From the NCBI RefSeq assembly GCF_002979455.1, contig NZ_PCOU01000007.1, forward strand, positions 62,001-126,000: a stretch of 64,000 bases of DNA, written 5' to 3'. The notes beneath the pieces are model-generated. The model saw only the letters and a list, made by a program, of their open reading frames with translations. It made no database searches and had not been told where the DNA came from. Source of the stretch: Chryseobacterium sp. MYb7 (GTDB lineage Bacteria; Bacteroidota; Bacteroidia; Flavobacteriales; Weeksellaceae). Position 1 is the first letter of the stretch, and each line of letters begins with the position of its first letter. This document shows positions 27,872 through 37,078 of this stretch, one piece after another. Made by a program: the position numbers and the translations under genes.

Positions 27872-30463
27872 TTATTTGTTTAAAGCCTCTTGAATACGAA
27901 TAATTAAATCTGTGTAGTGTGCTCTGGAAGCATCATCGCCTCTGTATCTTGTTCTGTTCAGTAAGTCCAGAACCTTCTGAAGTTCTGCCCTCTTGTAAGT
28001 AGTGACTTCTGATACTCTCTTCATGGATGAATAATTGATATTCCTCAACCCATAATCTTCTTCATGGAAATTACAGATGGTCGGGATATTCAGAGTATCA
28101 TCTGTTTTCAATGCTTTCACTGCTGTTTTTTCAAATAATTTGTTTACCGAAACAATCAAAGCATCCACATAATTTTTCTGAGTCATTTTCTCAAGCATTG
28201 TAAGGCTTCCTTTTTTATTGAAAATAGCCTTTCTTACCTGATCAAATAAATTTTCAACGGTGTAGATCTCTTCTTTCGATCCTGAAACCTGATGTTTCAT
28301 CTCGTTTTCAAGTAACCTCAACAGTCTGTCATCCATCAATAGGGAATAGATAGTCCCATACTGCATTCCTCTTGCCAGGGTATACGGCGTCTGCTCGTAG
28401 GGTCCCATTGGTGAGTCTTTAACAGGATATGTTTTTTCTGTAATCGGGTTAAAGAATAACCATTCCGGAAGATTGATGGCATTTTTCACAAGATAATCAA
28501 CTGCTCTTCTCTGAATTTCCGCAGGAACGGCTTCGTAAGCCTTTTTCTTATTACCAAAAACAGTGTTGTTTAGGTAAATTCCTCCTACATTCGCCATTAC
28601 ATGACCTGTATACAGATCCCACTGCCCGATAACTCCCAGATACAGTTTTCCGGCATCGGTGTATTCTTTACCGTCTTCATACGTCCATTTCAAGAGATTA
28701 TTGATCACAACTTTCAGGTTTTTCATTCCGTACTCGCTGGCTTTCATCGCATCATCACCTAAATCTTCAGACTGCGAACGCGGGTCAATGGTTTCCAGGT
28801 AGCTCTGCTGCTCACCGTAGAAATACATCGGGTCATCCTCATGTTTTTCAATCAGGTTTTTTAGCGCTTTTTTCTCCACGAATTCATCCGGATACCAACG
28901 GTAACCCCAGTCTATGGCATATTTATCATAAAGACCAATTTTCGGAGTGATTGCTGTAACGCCATCTTCCGGCTGAGCCACGTAATTGTAACGTGCATAA
29001 TCCATAATGGAAGGGGCCGTACCACCCATTTTATCTGTAAATTCTTTGGAACGAAGCGACTCTACAGGAAATGCAAAGGAAGATCCCATATTGTGCTTCA
29101 GTCCGAAGGTGTGACCTACTTCATGAGATGAAACAAAACGAATGGCTTCACCCATATGTTCATCACTGAATTTATTTCCTCTTGCTTTCGGGTCGATAGG
29201 TCCTGTCTGAATTCTCATCCAGTCATGAAGAGAAGTCATTACATTATGCCACCAGATAATATCTGCTTCGATAATCTCACCACTTCTCGGATCTACCACA
29301 GAGGGTCCCATTGCATTTGACTTTGGCGACGCGGCGTAAGTAATTACAGAATATCTTACATCATCAATATCAAAATCTTCATCTTTTTCGTCCGGCATTT
29401 TCGCAATCACTGCATTTTTAAATCCTGCTTGCTCAAACGCCGCCTGCCAGTCATGTACTCCGGCAATGATTTTCTCACGCCATTGTTTTGGTGTTGCTGG
29501 ATCGATATAATAAACAATCGGTTTCTTAGGCTCTACCAGCTCACCTCTTAAGTATTTTTCTTTGTCTTCATCTTTGGGTTCAAGATTCCATTTGGTAATG
29601 AAAAACTTTTCATCCATTTTCTGCTGATTGTCATTAAACGACCAGTGTTTTTCGGAGAAAAATCCTACTCTTGAATCGGCTACTCTTGGTTTCATCGGTA
29701 TTTTAGAAAGCAGAACCAGATTGGTCGTAACTCCTAATGTTACCGGAAGATCTACTCCGCCTTCATTGACAGAAGTAGACAATTGAGACTTCACTACAAG
29801 ATTTTTAGGAAATGTTTTCACTCCTTCTATATAAGAAAGGCTTGACTTCACAGATCCTCCTAATCCTACATTCGCCAAAACATCATTAAAGCTCTTTTGA
29901 TTTCCATCAAAAACTTTATTCACTTTAATGGCCACCGCTGTAGAGTCACTGTTTTGTGCTTCAATATCAAAGACTTCAATTACAGATTCTGAAAAGTTGT
30001 CTTTCACAGATTTTGTAATAGCATCATTTTTTGGTGAAGACACTTTAGGAACCACCGTTTTTACCCATACCTTTTTAGCTACAGGATCACGGTGAAAGGA
30101 AATGACTTTATTTTCATAATTCATTCCTTTGTTCAAACCTGCCTCATTGACCTGCATGGGTACCTGAGACAGCTTGTTAACCACCAAAAACTGACGTCCC
30201 ATCAAGCTGTCTGGAATTTCAAAATAAATATCCGTCTTTAACTGAATAGTATTAAAAAGTCCCTTTTTATAGATTCCTTTTTTGATCAGGTCTTCAATTT
30301 TTTTTGTTTTTTTCGACGAGGATGTCTCTGTCTTATCTGTTTTTTCTTTGTTGACCTTTACCGTATCTTTATCTTTTTTCTGTGCTACTGCCATTGGTGA
30401 AGCCATAGCAAGACCGAGATACAGAGCAAGTCTGTAATTCTTCATTAAAATAGTCCGATTCAT
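27872..30463 (-). CDS. Zinc-dependent metzincin-like metalloprotease (DUF5117/DUF5118 type)
   Basis: 863 residues. Signal peptide ends near AVAQ, and an alternative ATG at 30445 gives an equally good one. A lysine-rich linker and the DUF5118/DUF5117-like N-terminal region (~50-380) precede the catalytic block HEVGHTFGLKHN (H447, E448, H451, H457), the HExxHxxGxxH form of metzincins, with a Met-turn candidate SIMDYARYN further on. The C-terminal third is of unknown function. No T9SS domain is visible. It lies between the sensor kinase (111 bp upstream) and SusC (6 bp downstream), so it probably cuts protein into pieces for that transporter. Confidence 0.88.
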   Translation of the reverse strand: MNRTILMKNYRLALYLGLAMASPMAVAQKKDKDTVKVNKEKTDKTETSSSKKTKKIEDLIKKGIYKKGLFNTIQLKTDIYFEIPDSLMGRQFLVVNKLSQVPMQVNEAGLNKGMNYENKVISFHRDPVAKKVWVKTVVPKVSSPKNDAITKSVKDNFSESVIEVFDIEAQNSDSTAVAIKVNKVFDGNQKSFNDVLANVGLGGSVKSSLSYIEGVKTFPKNLVVKSQLSTSVNEGGVDLPVTLGVTTNLVLLSKIPMKPRVADSRVGFFSEKHWSFNDNQQKMDEKFFITKWNLEPKDEDKEKYLRGELVEPKKPIVYYIDPATPKQWREKIIAGVHDWQAAFEQAGFKNAVIAKMPDEKDEDFDIDDVRYSVITYAASPKSNAMGPSVVDPRSGEIIEADIIWWHNVMTSLHDWMRIQTGPIDPKARGNKFSDEHMGEAIRFVSSHEVGHTFGLKHNMGSSFAFPVESLRSKEFTDKMGGTAPSIMDYARYNYVAQPEDGVTAITPKIGLYDKYAIDWGYRWYPDEFVEKKALKNLIEKHEDDPMYFYGEQQSYLETIDPRSQSEDLGDDAMKASEYGMKNLKVVINNLLKWTYEDGKEYTDAGKLYLGVIGQWDLYTGHVMANVGGIYLNNTVFGNKKKAYEAVPAEIQRRAVDYLVKNAINLPEWLFFNPITEKTYPVKDSPMGPYEQTPYTLARGMQYGTIYSLLMDDRLLRLLENEMKHQVSGSKEEIYTVENLFDQVRKAIFNKKGSLTMLEKMTQKNYVDALIVSVNKLFEKTAVKALKTDDTLNIPTICNFHEEDYGLRNINYSSMKRVSEVTTYKRAELQKVLDLLNRTRYRGDDASRAHYTDLIIRIQEALNK

Positions 30464-30494
30464 TCCAAATAGTAAATATCTTAGTTTCAGTAAG

Positions 30495-30502
30495 CAAAGC
30501 TA
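30495..30502 (-). promoter_or_regulatory. Promoter -7 box of the metalloprotease-SusCD-regulator operon
   Basis: TAGCTTTG on the minus strand matches the flavobacterial TAnnTTTG box. It lies 32 nt before the 30463 start and 29 nt downstream of the proximal GGGAGTGA repeat. Confidence 0.5.
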
Positions 30503-30531
30503 TAGGTATCGTGAATCATATATAAATATTA

Positions 30532-30560
30532 GGGAGTGAGTGGTGATATTTTGGGAGTGA
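30532..30560 (-). promoter_or_regulatory. Candidate LytTR-regulator binding site (direct repeat)
   Basis: GGGAGTGA occurs at 30532-30539 and again at 30553-30560, a period of 21 bp with a 13-bp spacer. LytTR regulators bind two direct repeats with about this spacing upstream of the promoter they activate. The site sits in the gap between the kinase and the protease. Confidence 0.55.
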
Positions 30561-30574
30561 ATGGATTTTTATTT

Positions 30575-32158
30575 TCACTTCATTAATGGCAAAAAACATA
30601 TGAAATATTCACCATCTACAGAAATATGAAGAAGATTATTCTTAAAATACTCATAAACCTGATTCAAATAATCAATTCCGAATTTTTCTCCCTGCACCGG
30701 TTCCGTTTTAGGCTGCCAGGTGTTCTTTACCGTGATCCCTTCTGCATCCACAATAATGATAATTTCCAGAGGTTGATCTATTGTGGCAATATTGTGTTTT
30801 ACAGCATTCTCCGTGACAATCTGCAATGATAAATACGGAATTCTTTTTTCAAGACTATTGGGATCATTAATAATTATCTCAAACTTTATTTCTTCATCAA
30901 ACCTGCTTTTCAGAAGTTCCATATAATGTTGTATAAACTTGATTTCCTGAGAAACCTGAACAATATTTTCTTTCGGAGGTACAATCAGATATCTGTAGAT
31001 CTTGGAAAGATTCATGGTAAACTTCTGCGCGTTTTCTTTATTGATCCCGATCAGCATATAAAGGGAATTCAATGAATTGAAAAGGAAATGTGGATTGATA
31101 TTATTTTTAAGCTGCTGAAGCTGATTGATCACTTCGGCTTTGTGCATCTTTTCGTTCTCTATCAGCAGTAAATTCTTCTCAGACTGTATTTTTTCTTTTT
31201 CCTGATATGCCAGATTGGTTGCCCTTTGGAACAATATAAAAACTGTTACAATAAGAAACAGGGCTGCCAGAAAAATATAAACAGTATAGGTTTTTATCTT
31301 GCTGATGTTTTCATCGATGATAAAATTCACATGATTCACTACAGTATATCCATCAAAATTGTCGGTCTTCAACGGTTTTATAAATCGGGTTACTTCTACT
31401 CCCAGATATTCTGAGACTGCTGTTCCTTTGGTATATCCCACTTCCGTTTTGCTGGTCAGGGTATCAGCAGGCTTAATATCCGTAAAATCAAAAATATTTT
31501 TCCCGATATACTTTTTCTCAGGATGGGTAATGCAGATTCCTTCTTTGGTAAAGACATAGGCGTAGGTATTGGAGCTTTTGTCAACATTAATAAAATATTG
31601 GTGCAGATCATCCAGACTCACTGTAGAACCATAATATAATTTGTTTTTATCAGGCAACACCAAAGAATCATAGCTTATCCAGTACATGCTATCCTTTTTG
31701 GTCATCAAAAGATCTTTGAAATGCCCCGGACCATTATTTTTTATAACAATGGATTTTTCTTTATAATCTGTATTCTTGAAAATATCAGACAAAGGGTTAT
31801 TGCTCTCAGATTTTCCTGAACTCCTGTTTTCATAGTAATACCAGCTGTACGGGAGAAGATTTCTTTTTTTGTTCAGATCATTTAAAACTAAAGAATAATC
31901 CTTATAATTCTTCAATCCGTCTTTCTGAATGAGTGCACGAAGCAGATATTGATAATCTTCAATATTTCTGAATTCATGTTCTATAGATTCATATTTTCGG
32001 AAAAATGTTTTCTTTGCAAAATCATCGGTATTTTTTCGGCTGTCTTCTGTAATCAAAAGACTCAAAACGGCAAATGCTGCCACAGCAATCAGGCAGGCAG
32101 ATAAGGCAGTTATATAAATGGACTTTTTGGATAAAGCGTGCTTAAAATTAATAATCAA
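30575..32158 (-). CDS. LytS/YehU-type sensor histidine kinase
   Basis: 527 residues. One membrane segment near the N-terminus (~15-38), an extracytoplasmic sensor region of about 240 residues resembling Cache/PAS folds, a second membrane segment (~288-310), a short coiled coil, then the His_kinase domain with NINPHFLFNSLN (phosphorylated H357) and an HATPase with VTENAVKHN. The family pairs with LytTR regulators, and the only one nearby is at 22360-23121, at the far end of the same gene run. It presumably senses a peptide or glycan outside the membrane. Confidence 0.92.
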   Translation of the reverse strand: MIINFKHALSKKSIYITALSACLIAVAAFAVLSLLITEDSRKNTDDFAKKTFFRKYESIEHEFRNIEDYQYLLRALIQKDGLKNYKDYSLVLNDLNKKRNLLPYSWYYYENRSSGKSESNNPLSDIFKNTDYKEKSIVIKNNGPGHFKDLLMTKKDSMYWISYDSLVLPDKNKLYYGSTVSLDDLHQYFINVDKSSNTYAYVFTKEGICITHPEKKYIGKNIFDFTDIKPADTLTSKTEVGYTKGTAVSEYLGVEVTRFIKPLKTDNFDGYTVVNHVNFIIDENISKIKTYTVYIFLAALFLIVTVFILFQRATNLAYQEKEKIQSEKNLLLIENEKMHKAEVINQLQQLKNNINPHFLFNSLNSLYMLIGINKENAQKFTMNLSKIYRYLIVPPKENIVQVSQEIKFIQHYMELLKSRFDEEIKFEIIINDPNSLEKRIPYLSLQIVTENAVKHNIATIDQPLEIIIIVDAEGITVKNTWQPKTEPVQGEKFGIDYLNQVYEYFKNNLLHISVDGEYFICFLPLMK

Positions 32159-32463
32159 ATTCTCAAAATTGCGGGTTCCTCTACATATAAATTATTCGTT
32201 TGCAAAGATATAACAAAGATTCCAGGACCGTAAAGTGAATTATATTTAGATTTTATTTTTTAGAGAAAAGCACCAGACTACGCGCATTTATAAATTAAAA
32301 ATAATAATTAAAACCTCATTAAACTTATCACTTTTTAGCAAAAAAATGAAAATTACAAAACCGAATTAAGTCTTAAAATTCGTTAATATCGTCATTCAGG
32401 CAACATATTCAGCACTCTATATTTTGAAAATTAATTATCTTCGCCTACAAATCTTATTTGAAA
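32159..32463. promoter_or_regulatory. Divergent promoter region between the kinase and the thioredoxin-like gene
   Basis: No gene seen. A minus-strand TATCTTTG (32203-32210) lies 45 nt before the kinase start. A plus-strand TATCTTCG (32436-32443) lies 20 nt before the thioredoxin-like ATG. The rest is AT-rich. Confidence 0.45.
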
Positions 32464-33639
32464 ATGAAGAAGATCATCTCCGGGATATCTATTTTTTGTG
32501 CTATAGCTATTTCAGCTCAGGAAGCGATCCAATTTCAGGAACTGCCTTTCAAGGATATTATTGCAAAAGCCAAGAAGGAAAAGAAATTGGTTTTTATTGA
32601 TGCTTATGCATCATGGTGCGGCCCATGCAAAATGATGGAGAAAAATGTTTTCACACAAAAATCTGTGAGTGATTATTATAATACCAACTTCATTAATGCA
32701 AGATTTGACATGGAAAAAGGAGAAGGTAGAGATATCGCTTCCAAATTTGGAGTACGTTCTTATCCTACTTATCTTTTCCTAAATGGTGAAGGTGAAATTG
32801 TTTCCAGAAATACAGGGTATATGGAAGAAAGTATGTTTGTAGCAATGGCTCAGGATATCAATTCACCCGGAAACAAAAAAGGGTCTTTTAAAGACCGCTT
32901 TGCCAATGGTGAAAAAGATCCGGAATTTCTGATCAACATTATGAAGCTGAATGCCAACACAGATTATGACTTCGCCAAAAAAGCTTCTGAAAGATATTTC
33001 CAAAATAAAAAGAAAACTGAAGAATTGACCAAAGACGAGATAGGATTCCTACTCTATTTTGTAAAGTCATCAGAAGATACCAATTATAATATCTTTGCAT
33101 CCAGAAAAGCAGAGATCGTTAAATATCTTCCGGAAGAAACGTACAACGAATTTGATGCACAGTTGAAATTAGGTAAAATAGTAGAACAGTCTATTGATGA
33201 TAAAAATAAAAAAATCAACGATGACTATTTTCTAAAAACAGCAGAACCTTTAGTAGGAAAAGAAGCCGCTCTTAAAAAATTGAATCAGACTAAACTGAGC
33301 TATTATGAGCAAAACAGCAATTTTCCAGAGTATGAAAAAGCAGCTTTAGATTATTATAAAAACGCTGATACATTTGATCCTAATGAACTTCTAAGGGCTG
33401 CGTGGGTATTTGCAGATCATGTAAAGGCACCAGCTTCCTTAAAGAAAGCTACAGAATGGGCAGAAAAGTCTGTCATGAGAAACGAAACTTCAGAAAACAC
33501 TTATATTCTAGCTAAACTCTATCACCTTACGGGCAATAAAGAGATGGCAAAAAATTATGCTGAAATGTCCAAAAACATGGCAGTTCAAGGCAATAAGGAT
33601 TCTCAACTAGCAGATGAATTATTAAAGCAAATAAAATAA
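32464..33639 (+). CDS. Secreted thioredoxin-fold protein
   Basis: 391 residues from the ATG at 32464, preferred over a TTG two codons upstream. Signal peptide ends near AISAQ. A thioredoxin-like domain (~25-140) carries the active-site motif WCGPC (C52, C55) and the cis-proline segment VRSYPTYLF. The remaining 250 residues are helical with TPR-like character (KATEWAEKSV, ILAKLYHLTGNKEMA). It probably works on disulfides or cytochrome maturation in the periplasm, but the partner is unknown. The next gene starts 14 bp later on the same strand. Confidence 0.85.
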   Translation: MKKIISGISIFCAIAISAQEAIQFQELPFKDIIAKAKKEKKLVFIDAYASWCGPCKMMEKNVFTQKSVSDYYNTNFINARFDMEKGEGRDIASKFGVRSYPTYLFLNGEGEIVSRNTGYMEESMFVAMAQDINSPGNKKGSFKDRFANGEKDPEFLINIMKLNANTDYDFAKKASERYFQNKKKTEELTKDEIGFLLYFVKSSEDTNYNIFASRKAEIVKYLPEETYNEFDAQLKLGKIVEQSIDDKNKKINDDYFLKTAEPLVGKEAALKKLNQTKLSYYEQNSNFPEYEKAALDYYKNADTFDPNELLRAAWVFADHVKAPASLKKATEWAEKSVMRNETSENTYILAKLYHLTGNKEMAKNYAEMSKNMAVQGNKDSQLADELLKQIK

Positions 33640-33653
33640 ACATTATATACCGG

Positions 33654-34289
33654 ATGAAATATAAATTATTAGCAGCAGGCATTTTAGCTTTCCTGTCAGC
33701 AGGTACATTGAGTGCGCAGGAACAGGAACAAGGAGGACAGGATAAAAGTTTATACATTAAAGGAAATGCTTTATTTGCCCCAATAGGAATTTTAAACCTT
33801 GGAATAGAAAAACAGATTAGCCCAAAATATACCCTTCAGGGAGATGTTTTCATTTCGCCATGGAAGTCTTTTGCAGGACATGAATTACAGATTTACTCTA
33901 TTTCTGCTGAAGGAAGATATTATTTTAAAGAAGCCTTTAAGAGTTGGTATGTAGGAGTCAATATTGGTGCATCAGCTTATAATCTTCAAAAATGGAATTA
34001 TTGGAATGATCATACAACTGGTCCAAAAGATGATGGCGAGATCGTTATGACTTCGAATCTTTATCAAAAAGGATATTCTCTAACGCTGGGCGTTACTGCA
34101 GGATATCAGTTTCAATTGTCTGAACGATGGAATCTTGATCTTTATGCAACCGTTGGAACATCGCAAGGATTTTATAAAGGATACGACCGTACAACAGGAA
34201 GACGTTATGACTCTGCTGAGAAGTTTAACAAAAGCGGTGAGATCATTCCATACAGAGGAGGAGTAATGATTTCTTACAAATTAAAATAA
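33654..34289 (+). CDS. Outer-membrane beta-barrel protein (DUF3575-like)
   Basis: 211 residues with a signal peptide ending at TLSAQ. Alternating aromatic strands (YYFKEAFKSWYVGVNIG, LTLGVTAGYQFQL) and a terminal GGVMISYKLK strand fit a small barrel of the DUF3575 kind found in Bacteroidota. It follows the thioredoxin-like gene by 14 bp and precedes a tiny membrane protein by 4 bp, so the three may be one operon. Function unknown. Confidence 0.75.
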   Translation: MKYKLLAAGILAFLSAGTLSAQEQEQGGQDKSLYIKGNALFAPIGILNLGIEKQISPKYTLQGDVFISPWKSFAGHELQIYSISAEGRYYFKEAFKSWYVGVNIGASAYNLQKWNYWNDHTTGPKDDGEIVMTSNLYQKGYSLTLGVTAGYQFQLSERWNLDLYATVGTSQGFYKGYDRTTGRRYDSAEKFNKSGEIIPYRGGVMISYKLK

Positions 34290-34293
34290 TACA

Positions 34294-34500
34294 ATGAAGC
34301 CATTCGGAAGAAATCATATCATTATTTCAGTGATCACTTTTGTGATTCTTTTTTTAATGAATTATATCGGTAATGATTTGCCAGATAAATTACAAAGAGC
34401 TTTAATGACTGCTTTTGCAGGAGTTGTCGGGCTAACTGTCGGGCTCTTTATCTTAAATAAGGGCAAAAATGACAAAAATCCGCCCCAAAATTTTGATTAA
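34294..34500 (+). CDS. Small two-segment membrane protein, hypothetical
   Basis: 68 residues with two hydrophobic segments (~9-25 and ~36-55) and a charged, asparagine-rich tail. It starts 4 bp after the barrel protein and its stop codon touches the stop codon of the convergent NamZ-like gene. No family recognised. Tight spacing supports it as real. Confidence 0.65.
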   Translation: MKPFGRNHIIISVITFVILFLMNYIGNDLPDKLQRALMTAFAGVVGLTVGLFILNKGKNDKNPPQNFD

Positions 34501-35697
34501 TTAATCTTCATATACCACATATCGGGTTCTGATTTTTTCGAAACTTTCCAGATCTTTTTTCCATGAAGCTTTAATTTCAGGAATTGATTTTCCATCAATG
34601 ATCTGTTTTCTGAATTCATCAGTCCCGGATAAGGTATCGAACCAAAGGTTTTTCAGGAAGAAATCCTGCTGAGGGTTTTTGTAATTCTGATAGGCTTTAA
34701 TGACCCATTCAAGATTCAATTCTCTTAAATCATTAGGATAACTGGAAAGGTTTTCACCATAGCATAATTTCCCGTTCAGAAATGGGTCTTTAGCACCATA
34801 ACTTGGCTTAGGAGTAAACTGATAAGGAAGGTTTTCTGTCCATGGGGAACCATAAATCTGGAAAGGAAGATCTGTTCCTCTTCCTACGGAAACCTGAGTA
34901 CCTTCAAAAAAGCACAGGCTTGGATATAAATTTATAGCTTTATCATTGGGTAAATTAGGAGAAGGTTTATCAAGTATCGGGTAACGTTGTTTTTTATGAT
35001 AATTCTTCATCGGAATCAATGTGTATTTGGTCTGAACACCATTTTTCAGCCATTTCTCACCATTCACCATTTTTCCATACTCTCCTATCGTCAATCCATA
35101 TACAACAGGAACTTCATGTAATCCTACAAAGCTGGTCCATTTTTTTTTCAAAACAGGTCCGTCTGTATATCCATCATGTGGATTAGGACGATCTAATACC
35201 ATCACCTCAACATTATTTTCAGCACCCGCTTCCATCAGATAAGACAATGTAGAAATATAAGTATAGAACCTCACTCCCACATCCTGAATATCAAAAACGA
35301 CAATATCAATTCCAGAAAGCTGTTCAGGCTTTGGTTTTTTATTATTGCCATACAGAGAAACAATGGGAATTCCAGTTTTTACATCTACCCCGTTTTTCAC
35401 TTTTGCACCGGCATCAGCATCTCCTCTGAAACCATGTTCGGGAGCAAAAATCGACTTGATCTTAATTCCGTTTTTTACCAGAAAATCGACCAAATAAGTT
35501 TTGTCACTCATCAAACCTGTCTGATTGGTTACCACACCAATTGTTTTACCTTTTAACAGGGGTAAATAGATTTCAGGTTGGTCTGCGCCAGTTTTAAAAT
35601 CCGATTGAACTTGAGTCTGAGAATAATATTGGTTGAATACTCCTAAAAAAATTAGGCAAATCAGAAGTAAATTTTTAATTTTGAAATCTAAATTCAT
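34501..35697 (-). CDS. namZ: Exo-beta-N-acetylmuramidase NamZ-like (DUF1343/GH171)
   Basis: 398 residues from the ATG at 35697 (MNLDFKIKN), which gives a good signal peptide ending near YYSQ. The open frame extends 78 codons further upstream but that part is antisense to the permease gene and unlike the family. Motifs of DUF1343: GVVTNQTG, APEHGFRGD, DIQDVGVRFYTY, DRPNPHDG and EGTQVSVGRGTD. Characterised NamZ removes terminal MurNAc from peptidoglycan fragments, so a role in cell-wall recycling or scavenging is likely. Divergent from the permease with only 4 bp between start codons. Confidence 0.88.
   Translation of the reverse strand: MNLDFKIKNLLLICLIFLGVFNQYYSQTQVQSDFKTGADQPEIYLPLLKGKTIGVVTNQTGLMSDKTYLVDFLVKNGIKIKSIFAPEHGFRGDADAGAKVKNGVDVKTGIPIVSLYGNNKKPKPEQLSGIDIVVFDIQDVGVRFYTYISTLSYLMEAGAENNVEVMVLDRPNPHDGYTDGPVLKKKWTSFVGLHEVPVVYGLTIGEYGKMVNGEKWLKNGVQTKYTLIPMKNYHKKQRYPILDKPSPNLPNDKAINLYPSLCFFEGTQVSVGRGTDLPFQIYGSPWTENLPYQFTPKPSYGAKDPFLNGKLCYGENLSSYPNDLRELNLEWVIKAYQNYKNPQQDFFLKNLWFDTLSGTDEFRKQIIDGKSIPEIKASWKKDLESFEKIRTRYVVYED
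35676..35683 (+). promoter_or_regulatory. Promoter -7 box for the permease gene
   Basis: TAATTTTG, a match to TAnnTTTG, 18 nt before the proposed TTG start at 35702 and inside the 5' coding part of the divergent namZ gene. Confidence 0.5.
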
Positions 35698-35701
35698 AAG
35701 C

Positions 35702-36931
35702 TTGAAATTTCCTTTATATTTCTCTAGAAAAATAGCATTTTCCAAAGATAACAAAAATAACCTTTCAAGGGTTATCATCTTCATTGGCAGGCTTTCCGTA
35801 GCATTAGGAATTATTGTTTCCTTAATTACCGTAGCCACCGGTTTTGGTTCCAAAAAAGCTATCAAAGAGAGGCTGGCAGATTTTAGCGGACATATAACGG
35901 TAAGATCTACCCGATCAAATTCTTCATACAATACTTCCGTACTGGATAATCAGGGGTTGAATATTGCCAAAATAAAAGAACTTCCGGATGTAGAAAGCGT
36001 CCAAAAATATGTAACAGTTACCGGAATTATGCGTAATGAGCACAATTTCGCAGGAATTATATTTAAAGGTATTGGAAAAGATTTCGACAGTTTAAGATTC
36101 AAAAAGTTCCTTATTGAAGGAACTACCCCGAAAGTAACAGAAAAAGGCTTTAACAATGATGTTGCTATTTCACAAAAAGTAGCTAAAGATCTTCATCTTA
36201 AATTGAATGACAGCATTGTTACCGTATTTTTAAAAGCAGATCAAAAACCACTTTACCGTAAATTCAGAGTGATTGGTATTTACAGAACAGATATCAAACT
36301 GATTGATGAACAATTTGTTATTGGAGGAATCAATCATGCAAGAAAAATTCAGGATATGAAACCTGATGAAATTGGCGGTATTGATATCTTTCTGAAAAAT
36401 GTAAATGACATCGACAAAGATTTTCCAGACATTGAAAAACTGATCGGTTATAAAAACTATGCTGAAAAAGCAACAGAAAAATTCCCTCAGATTACGGACT
36501 GGATCAGTATTTTTGATACCAATATTGCCCTGATCATCATCATCATGCTGATTGTTGTGGTAATTAATATTATCATGGTTCTTCTAATTCTTATTATTGA
36601 AAGAACCAATTCTATTGGTCTTCTAAAAACATTAGGAGCAAGCAATTCACAGATAAGAGCTACTTTCATCAATTATACCCTGATTATTATGATTCCGGGA
36701 CTTTTGTATGGAAATGCTATCGGTTTAGGACTTATTTTGATCCAAAAATTCTTTGGAGTGATCAAACTTAATCCGGAAAACTATTATGTAAGTACGGTTC
36801 CAGTAGACCTTAATCCAATTGCGATTATCTCTATTTCTGTGGGAATCCTTATTATCTCAGGATTGGCTTTGATTATTCCGAGCTACCTGATCAGTAAGAT
36901 TTCTCCGGTGAAAGCGATTAAGTACAACTAA
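35702..36931 (+). CDS. FtsX/LolC-type ABC transporter permease
   Basis: 409 residues from a TTG at 35702 (reading MKFPLYFSRKIAFSKDNKNN), the usual N-terminus of this family in Bacteroidota. An ATG at 35633 would add 23 atypical residues overlapping namZ. Architecture: one membrane segment (~35-55, LSVALGIIVSLITVATGFG), a periplasmic MacB-type domain (~60-255), then three membrane segments with the FtsX core (SIGLLKTLGASNSQIR) and a KISPVKAIKYN end. LolC/E-like proteins extract lipoproteins from the inner membrane with LolD. No ATPase gene is adjacent. Confidence 0.85.
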   Translation: MKFPLYFSRKIAFSKDNKNNLSRVIIFIGRLSVALGIIVSLITVATGFGSKKAIKERLADFSGHITVRSTRSNSSYNTSVLDNQGLNIAKIKELPDVESVQKYVTVTGIMRNEHNFAGIIFKGIGKDFDSLRFKKFLIEGTTPKVTEKGFNNDVAISQKVAKDLHLKLNDSIVTVFLKADQKPLYRKFRVIGIYRTDIKLIDEQFVIGGINHARKIQDMKPDEIGGIDIFLKNVNDIDKDFPDIEKLIGYKNYAEKATEKFPQITDWISIFDTNIALIIIIMLIVVVINIIMVLLILIIERTNSIGLLKTLGASNSQIRATFINYTLIIMIPGLLYGNAIGLGLILIQKFFGVIKLNPENYYVSTVPVDLNPIAIISISVGILIISGLALIIPSYLISKISPVKAIKYN

Positions 36932-36934
36932 CAG

Positions 36935-36990
36935 GATAATTGATAATTGATAATTGATAATTGATAATTGATAATTGATAATTGATAATT
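36935..36990 (+). repeat. Eight tandem copies of the heptamer GATAATT
   Basis: 56 bp made of eight perfect GATAATT units, 4 bp after the permease stop. Entirely AT-rich and the only perfect tandem array seen in the window. Copy number may vary between strains. Confidence 0.95.
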
Positions 36991-37025
36991 GAAAGTTACA
37001 GCTTGTATTTGAGCTGATTTCACAG

Positions 37026-37057
37026 TTACCCACAACTTATCAACATGTTATCCACAG
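37026..37057 (+). other. Cluster of three DnaA-box-like 9-mers
   Basis: TTACCCACA (37026-37034), TTATCAACA (37037-37045) and TTATCCACA (37049-37057), the last a perfect DnaA box, all in the same orientation, 35 bp after the heptamer array. Confidence 0.7.
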
Positions 37058-37078
37058 TGCAGATAATTTTAAAAGCCT

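Noticed and set aside
32422..32443. Full -33/-7 promoter before the thioredoxin-like gene
   Set aside because: The TTG lies only 9 nt from the -7-like box, too close; only the -7-like box is kept.
35698..35931. N-terminal extension of the NamZ-like gene
   Set aside because: Antisense to the permease coding sequence, removes the signal peptide from the N-terminus, and is unlike the family.
36935..36990. Heptamer array as a CRISPR or as coding sequence
   Set aside because: Units are 7 bp with no spacers and contain in-frame stops; a simple tandem repeat.
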